NCBI RefSeq assembly: GCF_002967075.1
Contig: NZ_PUGE01000001.1
Span: 668,308 to 732,307, forward strand
Direction of reading: 5' to 3'
Length of the DNA stretch: 64,000 nucleotides
Origin: Corynebacterium sp. J010B-136
GTDB lineage: Bacteria > Actinomycetota > Actinomycetes > Mycobacteriales > Mycobacteriaceae
Part shown: one piece after another, positions 17,832 to 27,605 of the stretch
Layout of the letters: each line of letters begins with the position of its first letter
Numbering within the stretch: position 1 is the stretch's first letter
The notes under the pieces: model-generated
What the model saw: the letters and a program-made list of their open reading frames with translations, nothing else
Databases searched by the model: none
What the model was told of the DNA's origin: nothing
Made by a program: the position numbers and the translations under genes

Positions 17832-20348
17832 CTAATCGGCGCGGGCGCGTTCCTTCTCTTCCCACTCTTTTTCCAAAGCCGTGCCTTCAATATCCAGCGG
17901 CGGCATGATCTTATCCAGCCACTTTGGCATCCACCAGGTAGCTTTGCCCATCAAGAACATGGTGGCTGGCACCAGCGACATGCGGATGAAGAAGGCATCG
18001 AAGAATACTGAAACCGCCAGCGCGAAACCGAAGATCTGAATAAATGGCAGTGGCTGGTTGATAAAGGCCACGAACACCGAAATCATAATGATCGCAGCGG
18101 CTGTGACCACGCGCGCACCTTGGGTAAAGCCCACGATCGTGGATTCATCCACGCCCGAATACGGCGAACCAGGCGATGGTTTTCCGCCCGTGTGCGAGTA
18201 GTGCTCACGCATGCGCGTAACCAAAAAGACCTGATAGTCCATGGCTAGACCGAAGGTCACGCCAATAAGGAAGATCGGCATAAAGGAAATCAGCGGACCT
18301 GGTGCTGGCACCAAATCCCACAGGCCTTGCTGCCACACCAACACCGTCAAACCGAAGGCACTGCCAACGGAGAGCAAGAAGCCCAGCGCTGCAACCAGTG
18401 GCACCAAAAGTGAGCGGAAAACCAAGAACAGCAACAAGACCGCAAGGCCGACAACGATAGCCAGGTACAGCGGCATGGCTTCTTCGAGTCGTTCAGTGAT
18501 ATCCAGCTGCACTGCCGTAAGCCCCGTCATGCCCAAGTCCGCGCCGGTGGCATCTTCAATGCGCTCCGTTGCATCGCGCAGGGCACTAGCCACGCCGACA
18601 GTGGCGGCGTCGGTAGGTGAGGTCTGCGGGGAGACCATGATTTGTGCTGCCTGGCCGTCTTCACTCAAACCGACAATCTGTGCATGGCGCACGCCACCGA
18701 CGCGCTTGAGTGCATCCGCGGTGTACATGTACGACGACAGCTGTGCTTGCTCAGTCGGCGTGGAATCCTCGCCTTGGGCATCCATCAACGGCTGCAAAGC
18801 TGGTGCATCGGCATTGATATTTTCCGCATCGACGATGACCAAGAAAGGGCCGTTGACGCCGGGGTAGAAACCATCAGAAAGCAGATCCGCTGCCTTGCGC
18901 TGCGTGGTATCTGGATTTGAGGTGGTATCCGCCGGCAGCGATAGTTCCATATCCAGCACCGGCGCAGATAGTGCACCGAGGCTCAAGACCACAAAGGCCA
19001 TAACGACACCGGGCATCTTGCGCACTAGGCGCACCCAGCGATTACCCATCGTCGGTGTCATACGGAAAGTGCCGCGGGAGGAATCCGCTGGTGCTCCACT
19101 CTCCCGCGATGTATCAAAATCACCGTTAGCATCGCCGACGCCCATCTCTTGGGCGAGCTGCTGCGACTTGGCAGCATGCTTCGAGGCTTGGCGCTTCTTC
19201 GCGCGGCGGCGATTGCCAGCTACGCCAGGGATGCGTCCGGCGAAAGCTTTATCACCCAACAGACCCAGCAAAGCTGGAATTAAGGTGAGCGCCACAATAA
19301 CTGCGATGGCCACGGTAGCGGCGGCAGCGAGACCCATCGCGGTGAGGAAGCCAATATTGGCTACAACGAGCGCGAATAGCGCAATAAAGACCGTGGCACC
19401 AGCAAAGACCACCGATGAACCGGCGGTGCCTGCGGCCATACCCGCGGCATCGGGGCCATCCTTTGTGGCACGTTCTGAGCGGTAGCGCGACAGAATGAAC
19501 AAGGCGTAGTCAATGCCCACCGCCAAGCCGATCATTACCGCGAGGACTGGAGTAATGTTGTTGAGTTCAACCCAGTGGGTGGCAATAAATAGCCCCAAGG
19601 AGCCCAGGCCGACACCAACCACTGCGGAAATCAGCGGCATACCGGCGGAGACCAAGGAACCGAAGGTAAAAATCAACACCAAGAAAGCCACGGCGATACC
19701 GATGATTTCTGAGGTGGTATTCACCGCGATTTCATCACCGAAACCCGCACCACCTGCTTCGACCTGTAGGCCCAGATCGCGGCCGATATTCATCGCATCG
19801 GTGACAATGTCCTTATCGGATTGCTCGACGGAATAAGGGCTTTCCGCATCAAAATCAAAGGTGGTGTACGCGATGGTCTCATCATCATTAACCATTGAGA
19901 GGTTCGCAGCGTCTTCACGTGCGGACTCTTCCGGCAGGCCCATCTCCGTGAACTGATCAATGACGCTTTGCTCCAGCGCGGGTGAGACTTCCAGCGGGTT
20001 ACCAAAGCGCATGGTATCGCCCATATCCAGGTTGTTTTCTAGATAGGAGATGACTTCATCAATAGCGGCGTCATTGGCCGGATCGGAGAGCTTTTCGCCC
20101 TCGGGTACTTTAAACACCAGGTTCACAGAGGCCGCATTCGCGGGGTTTCCGCCTTCGGGAAATAGCTCCATGGTGCGCTGGGTTGCTTCAATCGCCGGGG
20201 TCCCAGAAATTGAAAACTCTGATGTCATCGGCTTCATCAGCGCCGCTGCTGCACCGCCGACGCCGGCGAGCAACAGTACCCACGCAATGATGACTTTCCA
20301 CTTGTTGAGGTACGACCAGCGACCTACGCGGAAAAGAAACTTAGCCAC
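17832..20348 (-). CDS. MMPL/RND family membrane transporter
   Basis: Product of 838 residues with the MmpL duplication: a first helix (VIIAWVLLLAGVGGAAAAL), a large extracytoplasmic loop, five helices (FLVLIFTFGSLVSAGMPL onward), a cytosolic linker with a basic patch (RRRAKKRQASKH), then a repeat of the same layout. The proton-relay GxxxDY motifs are seen as VGIDYALF and FGLAMDYQVF. In Corynebacteriales such proteins export envelope lipids such as trehalose monocorynomycolate, or carotenoid-linked lipids; the substrate here is not evident. It ends 11 bases before the tgt start on the same strand, so the two may be co-transcribed. Confidence 0.9.
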   Translation of the reverse strand: MAKFLFRVGRWSYLNKWKVIIAWVLLLAGVGGAAAALMKPMTSEFSISGTPAIEATQRTMELFPEGGNPANAASVNLVFKVPEGEKLSDPANDAAIDEVISYLENNLDMGDTMRFGNPLEVSPALEQSVIDQFTEMGLPEESAREDAANLSMVNDDETIAYTTFDFDAESPYSVEQSDKDIVTDAMNIGRDLGLQVEAGGAGFGDEIAVNTTSEIIGIAVAFLVLIFTFGSLVSAGMPLISAVVGVGLGSLGLFIATHWVELNNITPVLAVMIGLAVGIDYALFILSRYRSERATKDGPDAAGMAAGTAGSSVVFAGATVFIALFALVVANIGFLTAMGLAAAATVAIAVIVALTLIPALLGLLGDKAFAGRIPGVAGNRRRAKKRQASKHAAKSQQLAQEMGVGDANGDFDTSRESGAPADSSRGTFRMTPTMGNRWVRLVRKMPGVVMAFVVLSLGALSAPVLDMELSLPADTTSNPDTTQRKAADLLSDGFYPGVNGPFLVIVDAENINADAPALQPLMDAQGEDSTPTEQAQLSSYMYTADALKRVGGVRHAQIVGLSEDGQAAQIMVSPQTSPTDAATVGVASALRDATERIEDATGADLGMTGLTAVQLDITERLEEAMPLYLAIVVGLAVLLLFLVFRSLLVPLVAALGFLLSVGSAFGLTVLVWQQGLWDLVPAPGPLISFMPIFLIGVTFGLAMDYQVFLVTRMREHYSHTGGKPSPGSPYSGVDESTIVGFTQGARVVTAAAIIMISVFVAFINQPLPFIQIFGFALAVSVFFDAFFIRMSLVPATMFLMGKATWWMPKWLDKIMPPLDIEGTALEKEWEEKERARAD

Positions 20349-20557
20349 AGTGACAAACTACCTTCAAGCAGACAACAGAATTTAACCCACAAAGGCACAT
20401 GTCGGCCTTAAATAGACTTTGTGCCCCTAGTTTAGGCGGGGATTGTTCTCATTGAAATTTCGACAACTATATGTTGCTTGAATTCTCAAACGATTCTTAC
20501 GCGATATCCATCTCTCACCACGAAAGATTCTTGAACAATCTTAAACCTGGCCTCGAA

Positions 20558-20970
20558 TTACTTTGCAATGCTGTAGTGGCCAGCCAGTGCTGGTCCCGCA
20601 AGCACACTGATAACACCGAAGATATTTTCCAACATGCTCGACAGGTTGGTAAACATCCGCATGATCGACTTCAGCAGCGGTGCGAAAGGACCCGCAGAAT
20701 CTTCAATTGCCTGCGAACTCAGCTCAGAAAATTCATCCGATGGCTTTTCTTCGCCCTTCTCTCCATCTGCGTCATCATCTCAGTCAGATTCCGTAGGCTC
20801 ACTGCTCAACTCCGAAGAACCGGGAGATAGCTCGGAGGATTCCTGTGCTGGTTCAGAGGTGGCTTCGGTGGTTTTCGTATCTGCCGTTGCCACTGCAGTG
20901 CCGGCCAAAGCCATGGATGCTGCTGTAGCGAAAGCCACTTATAAACGGGTGAGCTTCAACGCTCAATTCA
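20558..20970 (-). pseudogene. Relic of a small secreted protein
   Basis: Reading the minus strand from about 20970 gives a secreted-protein layout interrupted by stops. A signal-peptide-like stretch (VAFATAASMALAGTAVATAD) begins right after an in-frame TAA near 20940. A Ser/Glu-rich segment follows, with a second in-frame TGA near 20780, then DEFSELSSQAIEDSAGPF and a helical tail (LKSIMRMFTNLSSMLENIF) ending at a TAA at 20558. The frame holds sense across both stops, so this is a decayed gene rather than chance. A related relic lies at 32430–32700 beyond the catabolic operon. Function of the family is unknown to me. Confidence 0.6.
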
Positions 20971-21131
20971 TTACTCCCCAAATTGTCTTGAGTGATGGCC
21001 GTTAATACTCAGATGACTTTTTGCATTGGTGATACAAAGAGATATTTCGCGGGCTACGCTTTACTGACAAAGCAAGATAGCTGCAGTAAATCATCAAATG
21101 TGATCATGTAAATGAGAAGGAGTACTCAGAG

Positions 21132-21932
21132 ATGGCGGGGGGAAACCGCGAACCCGGTAGAACGGTCACGTCCAAAGTCATCGCTGTCCTGGGCGCTTTT
21201 GAACACACCACGCGTCCGCTAGGTTTGACGGAAATTGCTGAACGCGCTGGATTACCTGCCAGCACCACCCACCGATTAGTGGCCGAATTGACTGAAGGTG
21301 AGTTGCTCAGCCGCAAACCTGACGGAAGCTATCAATTAGGCTTGCGCATTTGGGAGCTGGCACAAAATACCGGCCGTCAATTGCGCGATACTGCGCGACC
21401 TTTTGTCCAAGAGATTTTTGCGCTGACTTCGGAAACCGCGCAGCTGGTTATTCGCGATAAGAATGAAGCCTTGCTTATCGATCGCGCATACGGCACCAAG
21501 AAAGTTCCGCGCTCAGCGCGCGTCGGCGGCCGTTTGCCGCTTCATTCCACTGCTGTGGGCAAAGTGCTGCTTGCTTTCGATGAACCCTGGGTGCAGCAAT
21601 CATATTTGAAGCTGCCGCTGCACAAATTAACGTCCAAGACGATTACCAATCCGGAGCAACTGCACCAGCAATTGGAGCAGATTAACACCCAAGGTTATGC
21701 CATCACCGTGGATGAGCAGCGCATCGGAGCAGCATCGATTGCGGTACCCGTGTGGCACACAGGTGCACTAGGAGCGGGCTTGGGAATCGTCGTTCCGTCC
21801 GCCCATTCAGCGAATTTGGAACGCTACCTGAATGTCTTACAAGCCACTAGTGAGCGGATTCGTCGAGCCACGGCGCACATTCCGCTCGACACATTGTTGT
21901 CTTCTCACCGAAATCTACATCCGCGCGGATAA
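21132..21932 (+). CDS. creR: IclR-family regulator of the cresol operon
   Basis: Transcription factor of 266 residues: a winged helix-turn-helix at about 15–75 (GLTEIAERAGLPASTTHRLVAEL) and the IclR effector domain (LPLHSTAVGKVLLAF, GYAITVDEQRIGAASIAVPV). IclR regulators commonly control aromatic catabolism and bind short palindromes. It reads in the same direction as the operon, 152 bases upstream of the P450 gene, and the gap contains the palindrome at 21969–21983. The symbol follows the C. glutamicum cre cluster and rests on context. AAGGAG precedes the ATG. Confidence 0.85.
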   Translation: MAGGNREPGRTVTSKVIAVLGAFEHTTRPLGLTEIAERAGLPASTTHRLVAELTEGELLSRKPDGSYQLGLRIWELAQNTGRQLRDTARPFVQEIFALTSETAQLVIRDKNEALLIDRAYGTKKVPRSARVGGRLPLHSTAVGKVLLAFDEPWVQQSYLKLPLHKLTSKTITNPEQLHQQLEQINTQGYAITVDEQRIGAASIAVPVWHTGALGAGLGIVVPSAHSANLERYLNVLQATSERIRRATAHIPLDTLLSSHRNLHPRG

Positions 21933-21968
21933 TTTTTGAAGCTAACTACCTGCACCAACCCAATTCAA

Positions 21969-21983
21969 TTCCACTGAGTGGAA
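21969..21983. promoter_or_regulatory. Candidate IclR/CreR operator
   Basis: TTCCACT and AGTGGAA are perfect inverted arms around a single G, a 15-bp palindrome of the size bound by IclR dimers, in the gap between the regulator and the P450 gene. Inferred from position and symmetry. Confidence 0.55.
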
Positions 21984-22084
21984 AATAGGCTAGCCCCTCG
22001 CCCGCTTGTGTCGCAGACTATATGCCACAGCACATAGTGATGGCCATCACGGTCAACCACTCAACGTGACAGGAGAGGCACCCC

Positions 22085-23446
22085 ATGACTTCCGAACAGC
22101 TAGACCCACGTATCGCCGCTTTGGCGAATTCCCAACGAGTGTCCGAAGATTCATCGGCCGAAGAATCATCAATAGATGCTACCTCTGGCGGCGGATGCCC
22201 GATGGGGTTCGGTAGCCAAGATGCGTCAACGCAGTACCACGGCTACGAGCCCTTTGACATGCATAACCCTTTTCCCGCGTACAAAGAGCTGCGTAAGCAA
22301 GCCCCGGTGATGTTTGATGAACGCATTGGATACTGGGTAGTAACTCGCTATGACGACATCAAATCAACCTTTGAGAACTGGGAAACTTTCTCTTCCGAGA
22401 ATGCGCAGGCGCCAGTACGCAAGCGTGGACCGCAAGCTACCGAGATCATGAAGAAAGGCGGTTTTACCGCATACTCCGGTCTCTCCGCCCGCATTCCGCC
22501 AGAGCACACCCGCATTCGTGCAATTGCACAGAAGGCTTTCACCCCACGCCGCTACAAGGCACTGGAGCCGGACATTCGCGCGATGGTGGCAGAGCGCATC
22601 GAAAAGATGCTGGACAACGGAACCACGCAGGGCGATATGTTCTCTGACTTGGCCTATGACGTTCCCACCGTCACGATTCTCACCCTCATTGGTGCAGATA
22701 TCTCCATGGTGGATACCTACAAGCGCTGGTCTGATTCCCGCGCAGCCATGACCTGGGGCGATTTGAGCGATGAAGAGCAAATCCCCCACGCGCATAACTT
22801 GGTTGAGTACTGGCAAGAGTGCCAGCGCTTGGTGGCCTACGCACATGAACATGGTGGCGATAACCTCACCGCAGATTTGGTTCGTGCGCAGGAAGAAGGC
22901 AAAGAGATCACCGACCATGAGATTGCTTCACTGCTTTACTCACTGCTTTTTGCCGGCCACGAAACCACCACCACGCTGATTTCCAACTGCTTCCGCGTTC
23001 TTTTGGCGCACCCAGAGCAGTGGCAGGAAATCAAGGACAACCCGAAGCTCATCCCTGGTGCCATTGATGAAGTTCTGCGCTACTCCGGTTCGATTGTGGG
23101 CTGGCGCCGCAAGGCACTCAAAGACACCGAGATCGGTGGCGTTTCCATCAAGGAAGGCGACGGCGTACTGCTGCTGATGGGCTCCGCGAACCGCGATGAA
23201 TCCCGCTTCGACAATGGTGAAGAGTTTGATATTCACCGCTCGAATGCTCGTGAACACCTTTCCTTCGGCTTCGGTATCCACTATTGCCTGGGCAATATGC
23301 TGGCCAAACTTCAGGCCAAGATTTGCCTGGAAGAAGCAATCCGCCTGGTGCCATCGCTCGAGCTTGCCGAAGACGCCACCATCAACTTCCGAGATAATCT
23401 CTCATTCCGCGTTCCCACCACTGTTCCAGTGCGTTGGTCTGCATAG
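22085..23446 (+). CDS. creJ: Cytochrome P450, alkylphenyl-phosphate oxidase type
   Basis: P450 of 453 residues with all hallmarks: the I-helix LLFAGHETTTT, ExxR in the K helix (DEVLRYSGSIVGWRRKA) and the heme loop SFGFGIHYCLGN with the ligand Cys401. In C. glutamicum CreJ, fed electrons by CreE and CreF, oxidises the methyl group of 4-methylphenyl phosphate stepwise to alcohol, aldehyde and acid (established for that system). The same partner genes are present here in one operon, so the same role is inferred. The N-terminal 65 residues are Ser/Glu-rich and longer than in many soluble P450s, with a Gly-Gly-Gly-Cys-Pro-Met-Gly stretch. GGAG ribosome site upstream. Confidence 0.88.
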   Translation: MTSEQLDPRIAALANSQRVSEDSSAEESSIDATSGGGCPMGFGSQDASTQYHGYEPFDMHNPFPAYKELRKQAPVMFDERIGYWVVTRYDDIKSTFENWETFSSENAQAPVRKRGPQATEIMKKGGFTAYSGLSARIPPEHTRIRAIAQKAFTPRRYKALEPDIRAMVAERIEKMLDNGTTQGDMFSDLAYDVPTVTILTLIGADISMVDTYKRWSDSRAAMTWGDLSDEEQIPHAHNLVEYWQECQRLVAYAHEHGGDNLTADLVRAQEEGKEITDHEIASLLYSLLFAGHETTTTLISNCFRVLLAHPEQWQEIKDNPKLIPGAIDEVLRYSGSIVGWRRKALKDTEIGGVSIKEGDGVLLLMGSANRDESRFDNGEEFDIHRSNAREHLSFGFGIHYCLGNMLAKLQAKICLEEAIRLVPSLELAEDATINFRDNLSFRVPTTVPVRWSA

Positions 23447-23461
23447 AAGGACATCCCCGCT

Positions 23462-24556
23462 ATGACTAATAGTTTGAATATCCCATTTGTTCAGCGTTTC
23501 GATGAAGGCTTGGAGCCCACGCTGGAAACCCTCGGTGGCAAGGGCGCATCACTTGTCACTATGACCGATGCCGGTATGCCGGTGCCTCCCGGGTTCGTCG
23601 TCACCACCGCGTCCTATGACGAGTTCCTGCGCGAAGCAGGCGTGGCCGACATGATTGAAGAATTGCTCAATGGACTAGACGCTGATGATGTCAAGGAAGT
23701 AGACCGCGTATCGGCCAAAATCCGCGAAGAATTGTGCAGGCGCCCGGTTCCAGAAAACGCCCGCTTTGCGGTGCATAACGCATACAAGGCGTTGATGGAA
23801 CAGTGCGGCGGCGAAGTTCCAGTAGCTATTCGTTCTTCCGCAACAGCTGAAGATCTTCCCGATGCCTCCTTCGCCGGCCAGCAGGACACCTACCTCTGGC
23901 AGGTCGGGCTCAGCTCCGTTACCGAGCACATCCGTAAGTGCTGGGCTTCCCTATTTACGTCCCGCGCAATCATCTACCGCTTGAAGAACAATATCCCGAA
24001 TGAAGGCCTGTCCATGGCCGTGGTGGTTCAGAAGATGGTCAACGCCCGTGTCGCTGGTGTTGCTATCACCATGAACCCTTCCAATGGTGACCGTTCCAAG
24101 CTCACCATCGACTCTTCCTGGGGTGTTGGTGAAATGGTGGTCTCCGGCGAAGTCACCCCGGATAATATCCTGCTGGACAAAATCACTCTCCAGGTAGTCA
24201 CCGAGCACATCGGTGATAAGCACGCCGAGCTGGTCCCCGATGCCGAGAGCGGCACCCTGGTGGAAAAGCCAGTTGACGCAGAGCGCAGCGCTATCCGCAG
24301 CCTCACCGATGATGAAGTCCAGGCGGTGGCCAACATGGCCAAGCGCGCGGAGAAGCACTATAAGTGCCCGCAGGATATCGAGTGGGCGCTCGACGCTGAC
24401 CTGCCAGATGGTGAAAACCTACTGCTTCTGCAGTCACGTCCCGAAACCATCCACTCCAATGGCGAGAAGAAAGAAACCTCGCATCCCAAGGCAGAGAAGA
24501 AAGCCTCTTCCTTCGATTTCTCTTCCATCACCGCTGCAATGACCGGCACCAAATAA
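23462..24556 (+). CDS. creI: Alkylphenol kinase subunit, PPDK-type ATP-binding (CreI-like)
   Basis: Product of 364 residues matching the N-terminal ATP-grasp domain of pyruvate-phosphate dikinase/PEP synthase: GGKGASLVTMTDAGMPVPPGFVVT at the start, AIRSSATAEDLPDASFAGQQDTYL, and NILLDKITLQV. It lacks the phosphohistidine and substrate domains, which are encoded by the next gene. In C. glutamicum the pair CreH/CreI phosphorylates 4-cresol with ATP to 4-methylphenyl phosphate, the step that opens the pathway. A Lys/Ser-rich tail ends the protein. It starts 15 bases after creJ. Confidence 0.85.
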   Translation: MTNSLNIPFVQRFDEGLEPTLETLGGKGASLVTMTDAGMPVPPGFVVTTASYDEFLREAGVADMIEELLNGLDADDVKEVDRVSAKIREELCRRPVPENARFAVHNAYKALMEQCGGEVPVAIRSSATAEDLPDASFAGQQDTYLWQVGLSSVTEHIRKCWASLFTSRAIIYRLKNNIPNEGLSMAVVVQKMVNARVAGVAITMNPSNGDRSKLTIDSSWGVGEMVVSGEVTPDNILLDKITLQVVTEHIGDKHAELVPDAESGTLVEKPVDAERSAIRSLTDDEVQAVANMAKRAEKHYKCPQDIEWALDADLPDGENLLLLQSRPETIHSNGEKKETSHPKAEKKASSFDFSSITAAMTGTK

Positions 24557-24597
24557 CGGCCAAACCACACAAAGCCAAATATAAGGAACATTCCATC

Positions 24598-26490
24598 ATG
24601 GGTAATAAGTCTTTCCCTAAGCCATCTGACCTCACTGTCCCGAAGGGCGCTGAAGGTTGGCAGTCCATCTACCCGTACTACCTCACCTTCCAGGACAAAC
24701 TCATGGAAGAAGAAAATGAGAAGTTCTGGTTCTGCGACTCCCAGCACTGGCCTACCGTGTTCAAGCCTTTTGAGACCGTCGGCGGCGAATTCGCCGTGAA
24801 GTGTCTGGGCCAGTACAACGCCCGTCACCTGATGATTCCTAATGCCAATGGTATTGAATTCCGCATCCACTTGGGCTACTTGTACATGTCCCCGATTCCG
24901 GTGCCGGAAGACCAAATTGCTGAACGTGCACCAATGTTCCAGGAGCGCATCACCCACTACTTCCAGAACTGGGACAGCATGCTCGCAGACTGGAAGAAGC
25001 GCGTACTGGGCACCATCGAAGAACTCGAGTCCCTGGAATTTAAGCCACTTCCGGATTATGTACCGATGGAGGACATTGTCTCCGGCAAGGCAAAAGACGG
25101 CACCGAGGTTCTCCTGGAGAACTACGACCGCCTGATTCAGCTGGCCTACCAGAACTGGCAGTACCACTTTGAGTTCCTCAACCTGGGCTACATCGCTTAC
25201 CTGGACTTCTTCAACTTCTGTAAGGAAGTCTTCCCAGATATCCCGGACCAGTCCATCTCCATGATGGTTCAGGGCGTGGACATGGAACTCTTCCGTCCAG
25301 ATGACGAGCTCAAGACCCTGGCGCAGCTGGCAGTTGATTTGGGCCTGCAGAGCCACTTTGCCAACCCAGATAACGTCGACGCCACGCTCTCCGCAATCGC
25401 ATCCGCTGAGGGCGGCGACAAGTGGTTGGCACGCTGGGAAGAGGCCAAGGATCCGTGGTTCAACTTCACCGTTGGCAATGGTTTCTACGGCCACGATAAG
25501 TACTGGATTGAACACCAGGAACTGCCTTTGGGCTACATCGCCGACTACATCCGCCGCTTGGATGAAGTCCAAGTCATTGCGCGTCCGAAGGAAGAACTCA
25601 TCGCTGAAAAAGAGCGCGTCGTCGAAGAGTACCGCGACCTGCTTGATGGCGAACAGCTTGAGCAATTCGATGCCAAGTGTGGCCTGGCGGCAACCGCCTA
25701 CCCATACGTGGAGAACCACAACTTCTACATTGAGCACTGGACCATGTCCGTGTTCTGGCGCAAGGTTCGTGAGCTTTCCCGCACACTCCACGGCTACGGC
25801 TTCTGGGAGAATGAGGATGACCTGCTCTACCTCAACCGTTCCGAAGTCCGCGATGTCCTCTTTGACCTCGCCACCGCATGGGGTGTGGGCGCACCAGGTG
25901 GCGTGATTGGCCAGCACGTATGGCCAGAAGAAATCGCCCGCCGCAAGGGTATCGTCGATGCGCTAAAGTCCGCGCGTCCGCAGCCAGCATTGAATACTCC
26001 GCCAGAGTCAATCACCGAACCTTTCACCCGCATGCTGTGGGGCATCACCACCGAGCAGGTGCAGTCCTGGTTGGGCAATGATGAGGACGCTGAAGAAGGC
26101 ACGCTCAAGGGCATGGCTGCTTCCCCTGGCTCAGTCGAAGGTTACGCCCGCGTGATCATGGAAGCCGATGACCTCTCTGAAATCCAGCAGGGCGAGATCC
26201 TGGTCGCACCAGTCACCGCACCATCCTGGGGCCCAATCTTTGGCAAGATCACCGCAACGGTTACTGATATCGGCGGCATGATGAGCCACGCAGCTATTGT
26301 CTGCCGCGAATATGGTCTGCCAGCTGTCACCGGTACCGGTTCTGCATCCACCACCATCAAGACTGGCGACTACCTGCGGGTTGATGGCACCAAGGGCAAG
26401 GTTGTCATTGTCGACCCAGACGCCCCAGTCATCACTGGACCCGGCGCGCACAACCACAGCCATGACCCAGAAGTAGGCGCACATGTCTAG
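24598..26490 (+). CDS. creH: Alkylphenol kinase subunit with phosphohistidine domain (CreH-like)
   Basis: Product of 630 residues. The C-terminal 90 residues are the PEP-utilising mobile domain, with the phosphohistidine His564 in GGMMSHAAIVCREYGLPAVTG and the downstream VDGTKGKVVIVDP. The N-terminal 500 residues form a large domain (WQSIYPYYLTFQD, FWFCDSQHWPTVFKPFE) found in phenylphosphate-synthase-type enzymes and thought to hold the phenol site. The split into ATP-binding and phospho-transfer/substrate subunits parallels phenylphosphate synthase of anaerobes. It overlaps the SDR gene by 8 bases. Confidence 0.85.
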   Translation: MGNKSFPKPSDLTVPKGAEGWQSIYPYYLTFQDKLMEEENEKFWFCDSQHWPTVFKPFETVGGEFAVKCLGQYNARHLMIPNANGIEFRIHLGYLYMSPIPVPEDQIAERAPMFQERITHYFQNWDSMLADWKKRVLGTIEELESLEFKPLPDYVPMEDIVSGKAKDGTEVLLENYDRLIQLAYQNWQYHFEFLNLGYIAYLDFFNFCKEVFPDIPDQSISMMVQGVDMELFRPDDELKTLAQLAVDLGLQSHFANPDNVDATLSAIASAEGGDKWLARWEEAKDPWFNFTVGNGFYGHDKYWIEHQELPLGYIADYIRRLDEVQVIARPKEELIAEKERVVEEYRDLLDGEQLEQFDAKCGLAATAYPYVENHNFYIEHWTMSVFWRKVRELSRTLHGYGFWENEDDLLYLNRSEVRDVLFDLATAWGVGAPGGVIGQHVWPEEIARRKGIVDALKSARPQPALNTPPESITEPFTRMLWGITTEQVQSWLGNDEDAEEGTLKGMAASPGSVEGYARVIMEADDLSEIQQGEILVAPVTAPSWGPIFGKITATVTDIGGMMSHAAIVCREYGLPAVTGTGSASTTIKTGDYLRVDGTKGKVVIVDPDAPVITGPGAHNHSHDPEVGAHV

Positions 26491-27250
26491 CCCAAATGCC
26501 ACGCCTTCGCCCCGTACCGTACTTACTACCGGCGCCGCTGGTGGTTTGGGCCGTGCGTTTGCTGAAGGGTTCGCAGCTAAAGGCGACCGAATCGCCGTGG
26601 CGGATATCAACCTAGAAGGCGCGCAGGAGACCGTCGGCAAGCTCAAAGCTAACGCCGACGTGGAAGCCCAGGCTTTCGCCGTGGATGTCACCTCCCCGGA
26701 ATCCACCACGCAGCTGGCTAAAGATGTCGCGGAATTCGGTGGCGGAAAAATTGATGTGCTCATCAATAATGCAGCGATCTATGCCACCGTCACCCGCTCC
26801 CCGTTTGAAGATATTGACCCTGCGGAATGGGACCTGGTCATGGGAGTGAACCTCAAAGGCCCATGGATGGTGACCCGCGCTATCAGCCCTCATCTTTCAG
26901 ACAATGCGCGCGTAGTAAATCTCTCGAGCGCCACGGTCTTTTCCGGCTCCGCGCAGTGGGCGCACTACGTGGCCTCCAAGGGCGGTGTCATTGCACTCAC
27001 ACGAGTGCTGGCCAAGGAGCTAGGGTCACGCGGCATCACCGTCAATGCGGTCGCACCTGGGTTTACGCTCACCGAAGCCAGCCTGGGGCTCATGGACAAT
27101 GCCGAATCTTATGGCGTAGACCGCGGCTCCATCAAACGCGCTAGCCAACCTGAAGACATCGTCGGCGCAACGCTCTTTCTTGCCTCCCCAGAAGCCGAAT
27201 ACATCACTGGCCAAACGCTCATCGTTGATGGCGGACGCCAGTTCATCTAA
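26483..27250 (+). CDS. creG: Short-chain dehydrogenase, benzyl-alcohol type (CreG-like)
   Basis: SDR of 255 residues with TGAAGGLGRAFAEG for NAD(P) binding, NNAA, the catalytic Ser in LSSATVFSG, and YVASK (Tyr-x3-Lys). The C-terminus ITGQTLIVDGGRQF is standard. In the C. glutamicum pathway CreG oxidises 4-hydroxybenzyl alcohol to the aldehyde after dephosphorylation; operon position supports that here. Overlaps creH by 8 bases, indicating translational coupling. Confidence 0.82.
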   Translation: MSSPNATPSPRTVLTTGAAGGLGRAFAEGFAAKGDRIAVADINLEGAQETVGKLKANADVEAQAFAVDVTSPESTTQLAKDVAEFGGGKIDVLINNAAIYATVTRSPFEDIDPAEWDLVMGVNLKGPWMVTRAISPHLSDNARVVNLSSATVFSGSAQWAHYVASKGGVIALTRVLAKELGSRGITVNAVAPGFTLTEASLGLMDNAESYGVDRGSIKRASQPEDIVGATLFLASPEAEYITGQTLIVDGGRQFI

Positions 27251-27274
27251 ACCCCCAGATCAAAGGAGAACATC

Positions 27275-27595
27275 ATGTCTACTGTTCACTTCACCGACCA
27301 TGCTGGCGAAACCCGCACCATTGAAGCAAACGTAGGTGATTCCGTGATGGAAACCGCTGTTCGCAATGGCGTACCTGGAATCGTTGCTGAATGCGGCGGC
27401 TCTCTATCCTGCGCAACCTGCCACGTCTTCGTTAAAGAAGACCAATATGACTCTCTTCCTCCGATGGAAGATATGGAAGATGAAATGCTGTGGGGCGCTG
27501 CCGTAGACCGCGAAGATTGCTCCCGCCTGTCCTGCCAGATCGAGGTCACCGAAGACATGGATTTGTCCGTGACCACACCTGAAACTCAAGTCTGA
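27275..27595 (+). CDS. creF: [2Fe-2S] ferredoxin for the P450
   Basis: Adrenodoxin/putidaredoxin-type ferredoxin of 106 residues. Cluster cysteines are visible in AECGGSLSCATCHVFV (C-x5-C-x2-C) and in RLSCQIEV (fourth Cys). Asp/Glu-rich loop PPMEDMEDEML likely docks the reductase and P450. It is the electron carrier between the reductase CreE and P450 CreJ. AAAGGAG ribosome site upstream. Confidence 0.9.
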   Translation: MSTVHFTDHAGETRTIEANVGDSVMETAVRNGVPGIVAECGGSLSCATCHVFVKEDQYDSLPPMEDMEDEMLWGAAVDREDCSRLSCQIEVTEDMDLSVTTPETQV

Positions 27596-27605
27596 GGTAA
27601 ACGCG

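Noticed and set aside
20471..21005. Plus-strand ORFs of 119 and 123 codons
   Set aside because: They are antisense to the secreted-protein relic and have no ribosome site.
24358..25917. 519-codon minus-strand ORF opposite creH
   Set aside because: Codon-bias mirror of the strongly supported creI/creH genes.
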